From Chlorokybus atmophyticus (taxonomy: Eukaryota > Streptophyta > Chlorokybophyceae > Chlorokybales > Chlorokybaceae): 64,000 nt of DNA. The stretch lies in contig RHPI01002048.1 in assembly GCA_009103225.1 (NCBI GenBank), positions 635,668 through 699,667 of the forward strand, in the 5' to 3' direction. This document shows, one piece after another, positions 47,464 through 61,531 of the stretch. A model generated the notes under the pieces. That model saw only the letters and a program-made list of their open reading frames with translations, was not told the origin of the DNA and did no database searches. Numbering within the stretch: position 1 is the stretch's first letter; each line of letters begins with the position of its first letter. Made by a program: the position numbers and the translations under genes.

Positions 47464-48691
47464 TGTGCTGCTGGCAGCACCAAACCCAACACCCAGCCGA
47501 GGTCTGTATGCTCAAAACTCAGTAGCTGTCCTGAGATTACAATGGACCTGCCAACACGGAGGACGACACCCTCGCCGCCCACGCCGCCGCCTGCCAACCA
47601 ATCAAAAGCCTGCTTACCTCTGCCCCTAACCTGCGTTTGAAATTAAACCTCCAGAACTTAACAGAGTGGGTTATTCTCGACATTGAACCTGCTCTAGTCG
47701 ACTGCTCTATAGTCATATTAACCCTGAAGATTGCCCCTTTCTTGGCGAAGCCTTGACCGACTTGAACTGAAGCCTGCTTTTAACCGAGAAGCAGCGTTTT
47801 CCCGCTGAAATTTGAATCCAGCTGCTCCGGCTTGGTTAACCGTGACGACCGTCGTGGCGACGCGTGTACAGAATCAAACGCAATACGGCATCATACAACT
47901 CAGCTAGCCGTTAAAGGCACTTCATTGAAGAATGTTCATCTTGACATGATGACTGAGTAACTCATGAGTCATAAGTCATGTCTCATGAGATCTCTATGAG
48001 TCATAACTTATGACTCATAAGAGTCATGCAGTCCGATTCCCAACACAGAACAGAAGGTTGTGTGGTTGTGTGCTCCGACACAACAACAAGCGCTTCACCC
48101 CGAAGAGTTGTGTCGGGCTTTCTGCCCTCCGCCTGTTCAGAGTGCGGCAAGGCGCTCTCTGCCTTTCAAGGCAGAGGAGCTGCTGTGCAATCCCTCGCTG
48201 TCTCTCTGCATCAACAGTGGTTTTTTCACCTCATTATGAGGACCTCATTTGTACAGGGCTGTCAGTTTGTGTCACGTTGTTGTGCAACAATGATGACAAT
48301 GCTACTTGTGAGTTCGCTTCAGGATGAGTTGGAGTGTTCAACATGTGGAGGGTCTACTACTAATGCACAAGTTGCAACTCTCTAGCTAGTCAAGATGGTG
48401 TAATGGTACGTGACTGCATTAGTGTAATGGTACATGTCTGCAGTAGCCTGGCTCATGATGACTACCTTGCATGGTGTGACTCCTCTCAAGGGACATGCAC
48501 ACTGTAGGGCTATGTGATAATGTGACACATGCAACTATTGTCGCATCCTGAGCAACTTCCATCCGCTTTGCATGTTGGAAGTCCCAAAGGACATACAGTC
48601 AGCACACTACAAGCGCACATGCACATCAGCTGGATGAGCCTAGTACAAGCACCAGTGTGTACTGTGTAGTAGTAGTCTCACTGCTACCAAC
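47464..48691. other. Divergent region between DOCK and formamidase genes
   Basis: About 1.2 kb without a convincing gene. A 119-codon frame at 48026-48385 has no recognisable features. A cluster of TGAGTCA/TGACTCA sites lies at 47947-48028. The rest is plain. Confidence 0.45.
47947..48028. promoter_or_regulatory. Cluster of inverted ATGAGTCAT-type sites
   Basis: Near-identical sites ATGAGTCATA (two copies) and ATGACTCATA fall within about 60 bp, arranged as an inverted repeat with TAAGT/ACTTA between. TGAGTCA is the core bound by AP-1/Gcn4-type bZIP factors. The cluster ends about 660 bp upstream of the formamidase start. Regulatory function is inferred. Confidence 0.35.
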
Positions 48692-48915
48692 ATGGCTGGG
48701 ACGAGGGTGTGTCTCTCCCCCTCCCTGTGTTTGTGGTTGTTGTTGTTAGTGTCGTGCTATTGTTGGGTTGATACAGTCCTGGCATGGAGCAACGCTGGAA
48801 ACTGCTCCTTGCCTTCTACCAAGTACTTGCATGCCAACAAGGAGACAGTTCGCTGGGGCTACTATGACCTCTCTGCGCCCTTTGTCGCCCACGTGCAGAG
48901 GTATGATATTGTTGT

Positions 48916-48949
<34 letters not shown>

Positions 48950-50984
48950 GTTTGACCAATCGTGTGCACATGCGTTGATGGCTGTGTCAATTGCAGTGGG
49001 GATGAGATTACGGTTGAGGCCGTCACGCACCATGCGGGGGACTTCTATGCGGGCATGATTGCTGGCGACAAAGGTGAGTGTGTGCATGTGCGCAGAGGCG
49101 GGTGTGTATTCGTGTGCATGCGCGCACATGCATGTGCTGACGAGAGTGAGCGAGAATGAGCATGCGTGCATGCATGCGTGCGTGCGCGCATGCATGCATG
49201 TCAGTCCTTGCCATAATCACTGTCATGTCATGTGACAATAGGTGTGACAATAGTTCATCAATGCACACGCAGGTGTGGAGAGTATTTACAAATGGCTGCA
49301 TGGCGAGTCCGCCCTTGAAAAAAACGTCCTCAAGCCTCCCGGCTCGGGCGTGCACGTCGTCACGGGACCCATCAACATGTGCGGCTGCGAACCAGGAGAC
49401 GTCCTGCAGGTAAGACAAAGAAGAACTTATTGTTGATGTTGGTGTTGACAGTGGTGTTGTTGGTGTAGGTTCTAACATTCAAGTCTCAGGTTGATATATT
49501 GGACTTGAGGCCAAGGAAGAACCCTGCTACGGGCAAGACTTACGGCAGCAATGCGGCAAAGGTTGCCGGGTGAGACGTTGTGGACCTATTGCACCAAGCA
49601 CAACAACTACAGCAGTCACAACACACACAGTACAATGACACGTGTTGCCCATAGGTATCAGTTCCGCGTGGGTCATCGCAACGGTACCGCGTTCTCTCGC
49701 ACGGGCGGGGACGAGGCAGTCACCATATACGAGTTCGTCATGGAGAAGGGCGCCAAAACTGGCAAGTGAGTACAACAGTAACAACTTTGTTATTACCTTG
49801 TAGTTTATAGTTGCTGTCAACAACAATTACAAGTCTGTCATGAAGGGTGCTTTGTGCAACAAGCGACTACAATAACAAAAAACAAAACCCACAGCACCAC
49901 CACCAACAACAACAACAACAACAATAACAATAAATCGAGTTGGTGTACATCACACCAACCATCCCCACACTATTACGTGTGCAGAGGCAAGCCCATCTTA
50001 CAGTACAAGTACCCCAAAGTCCTTGACCCGTCCGGCCTCCCTCACGCCCTCTACGATCTCCCCGGCATCACCATCCCTCACCCGCGCTTCTTAGGCACCA
50101 AGTGCGTGAGACACACATACACCCTCTGTTAGCATGTGACATGTGTCTCATTTTGTGTCACTCATTGTGTGTTACTCCTCCTCATGGCAGGGGTGCCCTC
50201 GTAAGATACCCGAAAGGGTTCCGCGCTGAGCTTTACAACCAGAGCGCCATCGAGTACACGGACGCGAAGCTGGACTATGAGATTGACCTGAGGCCGCACT
50301 TGGGGATTATGGCGCTCATGCCTGCCAACGGAGACAGCGTGAGTGTGTATGTTGGGTTGTGGACACCTTTGGCTCTGATGCACGTGTGCGTGTGCGTGTG
50401 CGAGTGAGTGCCTCTGTTCGTGTGTGCGTGTGCATGCGTCTCTGTTTATCTTGTGGATGAGTGTTGGTAAGTGTGTGAGCCTTGTCTCTGATGCACGCGT
50501 GTGTGCATGTGTGCGTGTGCATGTGTGTGTCTCTGTTTGTGTGTCTATGTATGAATATGGGTGTACCTCTCTGTCTCCGTAGTACATCAATGGCGTGGCG
50601 GGTGCGTTGGGTGCGAGTACGGCTCCACCGAGCAAGTTTGGAGGAAATGTTGATGACTGGCGCATTGGCAAAGGCGCCACCATGTACTACAAGTCTGAGC
50701 TGCCTGGTCAGTATTAGACTGGAAGTCGATGACGATGTGGGTGATATGGGTTAGGCCAATGTGTGTTGCATTACCACAACAACAGGGTGTAGATTGGTGT
50801 TGGGCGATACGCACGCGGCACAGGGCGATAGCGAGCTGGATGGTACGGCCATGGAGACCTCTCTCACTGTGCGCCTGCGCCTGACACTGCACAAGGTGAG
50901 GAAAGTAATGTCGTTGTTGTTGCTGTAATTGCTGCTGCAGCGTCAGCAGCAACAGCAGCAGCTGTTTGTTGTCGGCGTTGTGTT

Positions 50985-51017
<33 letters not shown>

Positions 51018-51885
51018 TCTTGCTGTTGCTGTTGTTGTTGTTGTTGTTGTTGTTGAAACTCCTGCCATGTGTTCGCAGGCGGACACTCTTCCTCCCAAGC
51101 TGGCGACAATCAGCTACCCTCTGCTCGAGACAGAAGACGTGTTTGTGGTCCACGGCTTTGCGTTCAAAGACTACCTCTCGGAGCTCCCTGTGCCCTCCAC
51201 AATCTTCACTGTAAGCCAACAAATACCCAACATGTTGACTACAGAACGGTGAGTAACCACATCACATGCAGAATGGTTCCAACCTCAACGGTGCCTTCAC
51301 GGACGTGTATGTCAACACGCGTGACTTCCTCATGGATGTGTTTGACGTGACCGAAGACGAGGCTCTGTCTATCATGGCTACCGCTGTGGATTATACAGTC
51401 ACGCAGGTGTGCTGCGTTGTGAGTTGTTGCCTATGTGAATGTGTTGTTAGCATTGAGAACTGATGGAGTGGACTCAACAGGTTGTGGATGGCAACTGGGG
51501 GATCCATGGCTCCATCAAGAAGTCGTTGTTTAAGGTAAGCAAGCACGCAGTGTAGTTGCCGTTGCAGATGTGGATGTGTGACCTTTGTGTGCATGCGTGC
51601 CAACATGTGCAAGAGTAGGTGCGAGTGGGCATGTGCGTTGGTATGCGCATGTGTATGCATGCGGGTGCAAGCCGTGCTGCTTGTGTTTGCACAGCTCAGA
51701 AGAGAGCTGTACGCACGCACATGCATGCATTGCGCACGTACGCGCACGCTTGCACTCACATCCACACATGTGTATATGTACAGATATCCAAGGGCAGGAA
51801 GCTACTTGAGATGTTCAAGGGGACCGCGGGTCAGCGAAAACTGCTCAGCTGGTTCCAGAGGCAGCGCGACAGTCAGCGCCAATAG
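48692..51885 (+). CDS. Secreted acetamidase/formamidase (FmdA/AmdA family)
   Basis: Thirteen exons, phase-consistent: 48692-48900, 48997-49073, 49273-49409, 49490-49569, 49655-49765, 49985-50101, 50191-50338, 50583-50706, 50785 to about 50895, 51079-51210, 51272-51406, 51481-51534 and 51784-51885 (TAG). They give about 511 residues, longer than the roughly 400 of typical members. The N-terminus is a clear signal peptide (LCLWLLLLVSCYCW). Family landmarks are TVRWGYYDLSAPF, VHVVTGPINMCGCEPGDVL with VDILDLRP, APPSKFGGNVDDWRIGKGAT and LVLGDTHAAQGDSELDGTAM, the conserved metal-site DxHAxQGD segment. The enzymes hydrolyse formamide or short amides to ammonia. The C-terminal extra about 60 residues is basic and helical. 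Several introns are long TG/GTT-rich tracts. Confidence 0.92.
50896..51060. repeat. GCT/GTT triplet repeat in formamidase intron
   Basis: The intron after 50895 is built mostly of GTT, GCT and CAG triplets (for example 50984-51055). Confidence 0.8.
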
Positions 51886-54188
<2,303 letters not shown>

Positions 54189-54267
<79 letters not shown>

Positions 54268-54268
54268 N
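54189..54268. repeat. C homopolymer of about 79 nt ending in N
   Basis: Continuous C from about 54189 to 54267, then N at 54268. As with other C runs here, it marks a probable assembly break. Confidence 0.9.
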
Positions 54269-56815
54269 GCGTATAGATCAACTCTTGTGGAGCTTATAAA
54301 TTGATTGACTTTTGTTTGTTAAGGAAAAGCCCATACAGAGTAATTGTAGCATACATATGAGTTGCGATTAAGCAAATTAAGCGGACGAGGCCGCATGCAA
54401 ACAAGCACACGGCAAGATGCATGAATGTTAATGGTGGAGTTGCAACCATACACTTGCTAAGTCATGAACCTCAACGGCAAGATGTAAGACATGAGCACTA
54501 TGACCCTTAAGCATTAACGAGGGTGGGAGGCAAGAGGAGATGTGCTGAGTACGACAACTTGCAGATTGCAGGAAGAAGGTATGGTGAGCTTAGGTCCGGG
54601 GGACAGCCTTCAACAGCATGCACGACGTAATTATCAATCCCTAGAGATATGCTGCAATATGCTGCGACAAATTGACCCCCTGCGTCATCCACCCATATGT
54701 TGGTTCTTATGCTTCGCCGCCATAGCTCCTCAGGTTCAACGAATATACATTAGTGGCAACTTACCACATGTGTATATCAAGTGCATCGGGTATTCAATCG
54801 TAGTTGCTCTGTTGTTAATTGAGGACTGAGCATGCTGCGTCCACCACTCACTGTCAGTTCCACTTGTTACACCAATGTAGCAACTTTACTTGCCATTCGT
54901 GAGGATCATGGCATAAAGGACACGTGCATGCTCAGTAAAACGCAAATGCAACTGCAGCGGGCTGGACTTTTTTGCACTTAGCGCTCTGATGTTTTGCAGA
55001 ATTGGCGGCTACCAGTGGGTGTTGAACTGCTGTATTCTCCTCTTGTGCTCCAGCCAGTTCGCTTGCCTCGGCATGGTACCGATGATCTGTAAGCTTAACC
55101 AAGACCCCACGCAAGCTAGCACCATCAACTCCCATGTTGGGAGTCTCATCATATATTCACATGTTTGCACATGTTTGCAAACCTGAGGTTATTATATAGT
55201 AAGCAAGGGATGCCATACTAGTACATGTTGATATGATATCCACATGTACAATCAACATGACTGAACAACAATGACTTTGAGTAAGTTACCAACTCTTGAT
55301 CACACGCGGTGCATCACACGACTTGACGTTTGCGGGCCATATATGGTCCGCACACAAACCCCGCAGACCAAACATGATCTTATGTAAGTGGGCGCGCGCG
55401 CGCGTGTGTGTGCGTGCACCATTATTGCAAGTGTTAATCACATCATGCGCGCACCCATGCACGCGCACACGTGCTCACGAACACGCACACACGCACCCAC
55501 ACATGCACCCAACATGCACAATATTGCGCTTACCGCTGCGTGCACGTGTCTATCCGTTGAGCGGGAATCGGCCTTGGAAGCTCGAGGAGGCCAACGGGTC
55601 CAACCAAGAGTCTTGTGCACACGTCGGGTTGCCCTTAGCCCATGCATGCGGTGGCGGTGGGGGTGGCGGTGGGGGTGGCGATGGCGGAGGCGGAGAAGAC
55701 GGTGGAGGCGCTGCACTGAGAGTTAGAATTAGCAATCAGAGGTTACATACAGGGCATCGATTATCCGAATTCAAGGTCCTTGAATTCGGATAATCGAGGT
55801 GATGTGCATATGAATGCGCATCCTTAGTGAAGCTCAAATTGTGATTATGCGACTATATACTTCACATTGTCAAGTTAACATGCAAAACAAGACGACATTA
55901 ATAAGAAGCAATGCTACTCACGCAAGCAGCACGACAATTACCAACCTCATGTAAGGCAGCTGACATATACATTGTGTTCACTCACGCATTAATTGGCTGC
56001 ATATATTTCATTTGAATTGGTTAAGCGTTCTATATATCGAACAGTACAAGGGGAGGNGGGGGGAGGGGGGATTTGTTTGGGCGTGTGCATGCTCCCGCAT
56101 ATTAGTGATTATACCACAAACAATTGCACAATAAAACTATTCAATTATAATCTCATCTCATCATTGAAGTTTGCGTATCTTAACGATGCACACTTAATGT
56201 GATGGGTCACAAATGTTATGTTACATATTATACACTATACATGATATCGTCGCAAATTTTACACGGTGACTGACTAAGGACTGAGGGACTGACTGGTGCC
56301 TGAGCCTGCCTGAGCCTGCCTGTCGCTGCCTGAAATATTACTTTTGGACTGTTGGGTTTGCCGTTGGCTTAAGTGGACTAACACAGACGGCCGCGGGCCG
56401 AAAGTGGTTGTCAGTGGCACTAACCGGCCGAGAGTTGTCAACCAGTTACCCTTTGGTCGATGTGCACAGACGGCCGTTAGCCGGTAGTTACGGACAGCTG
56501 ACAGCAATAGCCGGCAGTTTCTTTGCCGTTACACTGCTATTTAAAATGTGACCCTTGCCGTTTGACAAAAGTTGGCAATTCTTGCCGTAAGCCAACACTA
56601 ACATGCCATGCAGCTTGTACAAACCTTGGACTGATTGTTTGGTCTTGCACCTAAAAGCCCACAATATATACAATGTACGGGCAGTGGTGAGAGTATGTCC
56701 ACTTACAACTGAGCAGCCGACTTGCGCATGAAACTACCCTAAAACATTGAGTCTAGCTGTCGGACTCATGCGCAGCTTGTCAACCCGTGGTGCCTGCCTC
56801 AGAAAAAACTCCTCC
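54269..56815. other. Gene-free stretch
   Basis: No gene recognised in 2.5 kb. It holds a CA/CG tract (55393-55510), a GGCGGTGGGGGTGG repeat (55648-55710), a hairpin (55757-55797), an N inside a G run (56057) and a 56380-56480 segment with two ACAGACGGCCG copies. Confidence 0.45.
55757..55797. repeat. Perfect hairpin, 20-nt arms, 1-nt loop
   Basis: 55757-55776 and 55778-55797 are exact reverse complements (TCGATTATCCGAATTCAAGG and its complement) around a single T. Confidence 0.95.
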
Positions 56816-57256
56816 TCAAACCCCCTCCTCCTGTTCCTCCTCCGACGAGTCTTCTGCTTCAACGCCGGAGTCAACTTCATCCGCTGCCTCGCTCGCTGAC
56901 AGTACAGCGGCTACTTTGTCCTTCAGCTTGAATGCCAGCGCCTCGCCGTGCACGCGCATGCGCTTGATGGTCGCTTTGAGAGTGACCACCTGCATTTGGT
57001 AATGCTGTAAGAGTGGCGTGCTGCCAGAGGACTAGCCCATCAGCATACACACGCTTACCTCGTCTTCCGCTTTGTTGCACTCCGCCAGGCAGACAGTCAG
57101 CCTGCCGCGCTGCTCTTGGTTCACTCTGACCAACATGGCAATCTGCAAGCATACTTAATTACCGCTGGAAGCATTAAACTAGGTCATGGATTACCCATTC
57201 GTGGTACTCCGCAGCTTCTCTTTTGCGACTTGTGAGCTCCCGCAAGTAGAAATAGG
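56816..57256 (-). CDS. Coiled-coil protein, 5' end missing
   Basis: Three phase-consistent minus-strand exons: 57256-57195, 57142-57059 and 56989-56816 (TGA). The translation runs YFYLRELTSRKREAAEYHEW, then MLVRVNQEQRGRLTVCLAE, then TLKATIKRMRVHGEALAFKL, and an acidic Ser/Glu tail. It is a helical coiled coil reminiscent of short ciliary/basal-body proteins, but I cannot name the family. The first exon starts in phase 1, so at least one upstream exon is needed. None with a Met is evident before the transposon-like region begins at about 57.5-57.8 kb. Confidence 0.55.
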
Positions 57257-57848
57257 CTGTGCATTTGCGAGATTGGTCATGCTGTTCATGTGCATGACAC
57301 TGGAGGTTGTGCATGAGGGTGTGCATGTGGTATTGACAGTGTATGTCAAGTGCAAGATACTTGAGGCTGTGCATGTGCAAGATAAAAGAACCCTAGCATG
57401 TGGCATTGACAGTGCATCGTAACCCACCTTGGTTATGCCAGTCTTATTTGGTTCCTTCAATCATGTCGCCGTGGTCGCATCTGCTGGTGGGTCGGATTTT
57501 CTTAGAGGCAGTAGTGTGGTGTGCCTTTGCCCACTAGGAGGGGGAGCCCTGTAAGATGTCGCCCGAGTCACTGTTGTCATTGGATGTGCCCTTGGTAGTC
57601 TTGGTGGGGTTTGACACCGAGGACACCCCTCCGGCACCCTGCCCGCCCTGTGCTAACATGGAATTCATCCCGGACCTCGACCACAATGCCCACTACGCCC
57701 CTGGTAGCGCCGCCAACGATCCTCCAACGCCACATACCCTCGGCATCACGCCCATGTAAGGGCATAGCTTGGCGGAGCTATCAATGGTGTTTTCACGCGC
57801 AGGGGGACTGACATTGACAGAGTTGTCAATGGTACGAACTGCCATTGC

Positions 57849-58022
57849 CATTGTACAAAGGTACCATTTCAATGGTACCTTTGTACAATGCCTATACCTT
57901 TTGGCAAAGGCATCTTCGTACCATTGAAACGGTTCAATCAGTATATATATATATATATATATATATATACTGAGACTCACCCTGGACGTGCAATGGCTCG
58001 ATCGTACCATTATAATGGTACG
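57849..58022. repeat. Cluster of palindromes built on GTACCATT
   Basis: It contains a 20-nt-arm hairpin (57849-57868 with 57871-57890), a (TA)n palindrome bounded by CAG/CTG (57939-57972) and GTACCATTATAATGGTAC near 58004-58021. The same core GTACCATT is reused in each non-TA palindrome. Confidence 0.85.
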
Positions 58023-58087
58023 ACGGAGCCAGTGACTGGCGGCCAAGTTTCCCGCCTCTGGCATGCAAGGGTAGCGGTAGCGGTGGC

Positions 58088-58119
<32 letters not shown>

Positions 58120-58186
58120 GTGTGCGTGTTGCTGGATATGATGCAGGTTACATTGGCGACACCTGTGTCGACGTTAGTAGTGAGAT

Positions 58187-61100
58187 ATGGGAGTCCTTTG
58201 TCCGTATTGCCACATGCGCTTCGCCACACGCAGCTCGGTCTACATGCACATTATTAGCAGCAGGGTGTGCAAGCAGATCAAGCTGTATGTCGGCCAGCGT
58301 CCATTACAGTACGATGCGGGTCATGTTGAACCGGGGAGTTCGATCCAGGATGCTCACATGCTTGATGCTGAAGGATTCCTTCAGGAGACACACGCACAGC
58401 AGCAACAGGAGGAGGAGGAAGTGAACGAGGGCTTTCGATGTGTGCGTGTGCCTGAGAAACTTGTGGCACGCCAACATGGAAGTGGAGGCGTCCCTTCGCA
58501 CGCATTGGAATCCAGGTGGTATGGCTCGGAGCATGCTCTTGCAGTGGCATTCGTGCAGTGCAACAACGGCCAAGGCCTGTCGGCCTCCGACATGGGGCGG
58601 ATCATCAAGTGCATCCGAAATGCACACTTCCTGACGGAAGAGCTCCAGTGGGAGACCGGTGTGCATGTGGCCTGCTACCTCCGGATCACGATTGCTTTCT
58701 CTCAGTCTGAGGTGTATTCACGGTGTTCGGTGCATGTGCTTCAACCATCAGAGCCATGTCACATATGCACATGCGAGTGTGCTGCCGTATCAGAACCACG
58801 TGACGGCTGACCTGCGCAAGCTTGGAGACTCTGAGGATCAGGACATCTGCGTCACATATATGCCGGCCAAGGTCTGTGAAATGCAGTACCTAATGCAGTA
58901 TCGATGCAGTATCTATTCTGAGGCTAGCATCGTAAGTAATGCTCTTGGTCGGAGCAGGTATGGCTCGCGCGGTTGTATGGCAATCCACATGCCGCCAATG
59001 GCTTCAATCTCTAGTACACTGGTGACGAGCACAGCTTTGGCCATCCTTCCACGGGCGATTGGTAGAAGGATGTGGAGGTGGATTTGAGGAGAGAGGTGGG
59101 GGAAGCGGCCTACTTGGCGCCTGCCATTCTGTACAGTGACAAGACCACGCTGGACAGCGCGGGCAAGCACTCTGGTTACCCTCTGATGGCATCGCTTGCC
59201 AACTACAGTTGGGACATGTATGCTAGCAATATGGGGGTTGTTATGATAGCGCTTCTGCCGGTGGTTCACGCAGTGGCCGGGCATCCCACATGGGCGCAGG
59301 GCAAGGAATCGTTCTCTATTCGGAAACGTCAGATTTTTCATGACGCTTTGAATGTAGTGTTAGGGGATGTGAAGCGGGCGAGTTGAGAAGGTCTGCAGCT
59401 CATCGACCCGAATGGCATCGAGCGTCGTGTGTTTCCTGCGCTTGCCAACTACATCAGCGATTTGCAGGTAGTGGGCATGAATGGTTGTAACCGGATGCAG
59501 CCTGCCAGCAAACAGTGCATGGAGGATGTTGTCAGTAGAACATCTGAGTTTGTCGTGTTGTAGGAGACTGCCACACTCGCATGCACTGTGTCGGGCAACC
59601 AAGCACGACATTCTTGCGATGTTTGTCTCGTCAACAAATCAGATCTGTTGGAGATGGATGAGGACCGGGAATTGAGAACCGAGGCCTTCTACACACCAGC
59701 AATACGTCAGCTGCGGGCGGACCTGCATAGCGGTGTTAGGAATGCACGCCATACAGCCAAGGCTTTCAAAGAGCAGCACTCCATGCATGTCGAGGAGGTA
59801 ATGGTCAAATCATCGGCATTCGTGAGGATGAATGGCTTTCCGTGAAACCAGGCAATGTGGTTTGGCAACAGAATGCACTGTGGGGTTGGCGACAGTCGCG
59901 GGTGCCGCGAGCGTATTGCTACTCTCGTCTTGCCCCTGATGCAATGCATGTGCTAGGAGGCATCATTGACCACCTGCTTGCTGCTGTGTGCGACGCCGCG
60001 AAGGAATGAATGCGTCCATCCACGAGACAGATTCTGCAGGCCAGGCACGTCTTTGGTGTTGCTTTTGTGTTGAACACAAAAGCAACACCAACGACACGTG
60101 CTCACGAGCAGATGTGCACAGGCTGAATGCATGCAAGGCGACTCTGCGGGTTTCGCACTTCAAGGCACGCACAAGCACAGTAGATTTCTTTCTGTCCGAC
60201 CACTCCTTTCAGGTGGTGGAGAAAGTGGCGGTGCTGCAGCTGCTGCCGGTCCTCGCAGACGGTTTGCTGCTCGACAGTGAGGGCAACGATTTCTTCACCA
60301 TTGCTGCCGCATCGCTTGCACAGTGGAACAAGAAGTTGCTCAAGGCGCATGAACATACAAGAGAGACCCTGACCACAGCCGACAACGAGCTGGCTGCCTT
60401 CAAAGCTGCAGTGTTGCATCCGCTACTGTCGTCATATTCTGCACAGAAGTCAGGTTGAAAGATCGAGAAGATGCATCAGCTCACTCATTTTGGGCCGGCA
60501 ATTGTCAGCAATGGACACCCAGATTGGTTCAGCGCCAACCGCATGGAGCAGACGCACGCCCAAAATATGAAACGGTGGGCGCGTGGTGGCAACAACCGGG
60601 ACTACCAGGCACGTATCCTGAAGGCATGGAGCTGTGCGGAATATGTGAGAGAGGATGGCATGGTCGTGGATCCCGAGATGCGCTCGATCATGGCGCAGGC
60701 GCGGCAGCAGTGCTGTAATGTCATGGAGAAGACGGACAAGTTGCTATGGATGGATGTGCTGACAAGGAGGGAGTCCAGCCCGTACTTGAGCGGATCTGCG
60801 CGTAGCCGCCAAGTCGCCTTGAAGACTCCATTCGCCGACAAGCTGCCTGCCACCCTGGACAGCTGGATGAGGAGGGAACAACTGGCTGACGGGTGGCGTG
60901 CTGTTCGCGTGGTGAACGGAGGCGCAGCAGTGTACATGACATCAGGAGTCAGCATGGCGCGCGCAACTGGGATGTTCCATGGGCGGCCTTGGTTCTCTAC
61001 ACTTGAGTTGAAAGGTGATGAGGACGGTGTGAACGTGACGTGGTGGGCTCAGGCACTCCTTTTTCTGCGCGTGGTGGTGTGGGGTGGTAGCGGCGAGCGC

Positions 61101-61328
61101 GTGTGGAAGGAGGTCGTGTTTGTCCGCTGGTACACGAAGCTGGATGTGACGAGCGACACAAAGTGCATCGCTCTGGAATGGGAAAAGCGTCGAGGCGGTC
61201 CACATCTCGATGTCGTGACTCTGGAGCAAGTAAAAGGCATTGTCCAGCTGCTCCCCATGTTTGACAAGGACAGCGCCCGTGTACAAGAGGGCAAGTATTG
61301 GGTGAACGTTCACTGCACTTCCACGTGA
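58187..61328 (+). pseudogene. Plavaka/KDZ-like transposase with two in-frame TGA codons
   Basis: Coding blocks: about 58187-58710 (a CCHC finger, CPYCHMRFATRSSVYMH), about 58770 on, 59059-59467 (LAPAILYSDKTTLDSAGKHS, the first catalytic-type Asp, then SLANYSW), 59564 to about 59797 (SCDVCLVNKSDLL), about 59859-60008 (ALWGW and RLAPDAMHVLGGI) and 59988-61328. The last block has KMHQLTHFGPAIV and a C-terminal RWYTKLDVTSD and QLLPMFDKD region like the end of fungal Plavaka proteins. Introns separate several blocks. TGA at 59384-59386 and at 60456-60458 interrupt otherwise continuous frames, so the copy is either inactivated or missequenced. The enzyme would cut and paste DNA ends using a DDE fold. 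Exon joins are approximate. Family assignment comes from remembered motif order. Confidence 0.6.
60053..60091. repeat. Perfect hairpin inside transposase coding sequence
   Basis: 60053-60071 and 60073-60091 are exact reverse complements (TTGGTGTTGCTTTTGTGTT and its complement) around a single G. The reading frame passes through it. Confidence 0.9.
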
Positions 61329-61531
61329 CACATGTACTTGTCTCACTACTCTGAGTTTGGAGCATATCAGTCAGTTAGGCATTGCTAATCGTATGCTAAG
61401 ACTTTTGCATGTGGACGTGTACAATACCGGGCAGCTGTCACTGCACAACTGTCACCACAATCGAATGATCCATGCAACATTCAACAATCAGTCCGCCGTG
61501 TGGCATTAAGCATCAATACAGTGCACCACAC

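Noticed and set aside
48026-48385. 119-codon plus-strand frame with a CxxC pair
   Set aside because: Composition and position (upstream intergenic with bZIP-type repeats) give no support, and no family features were seen.
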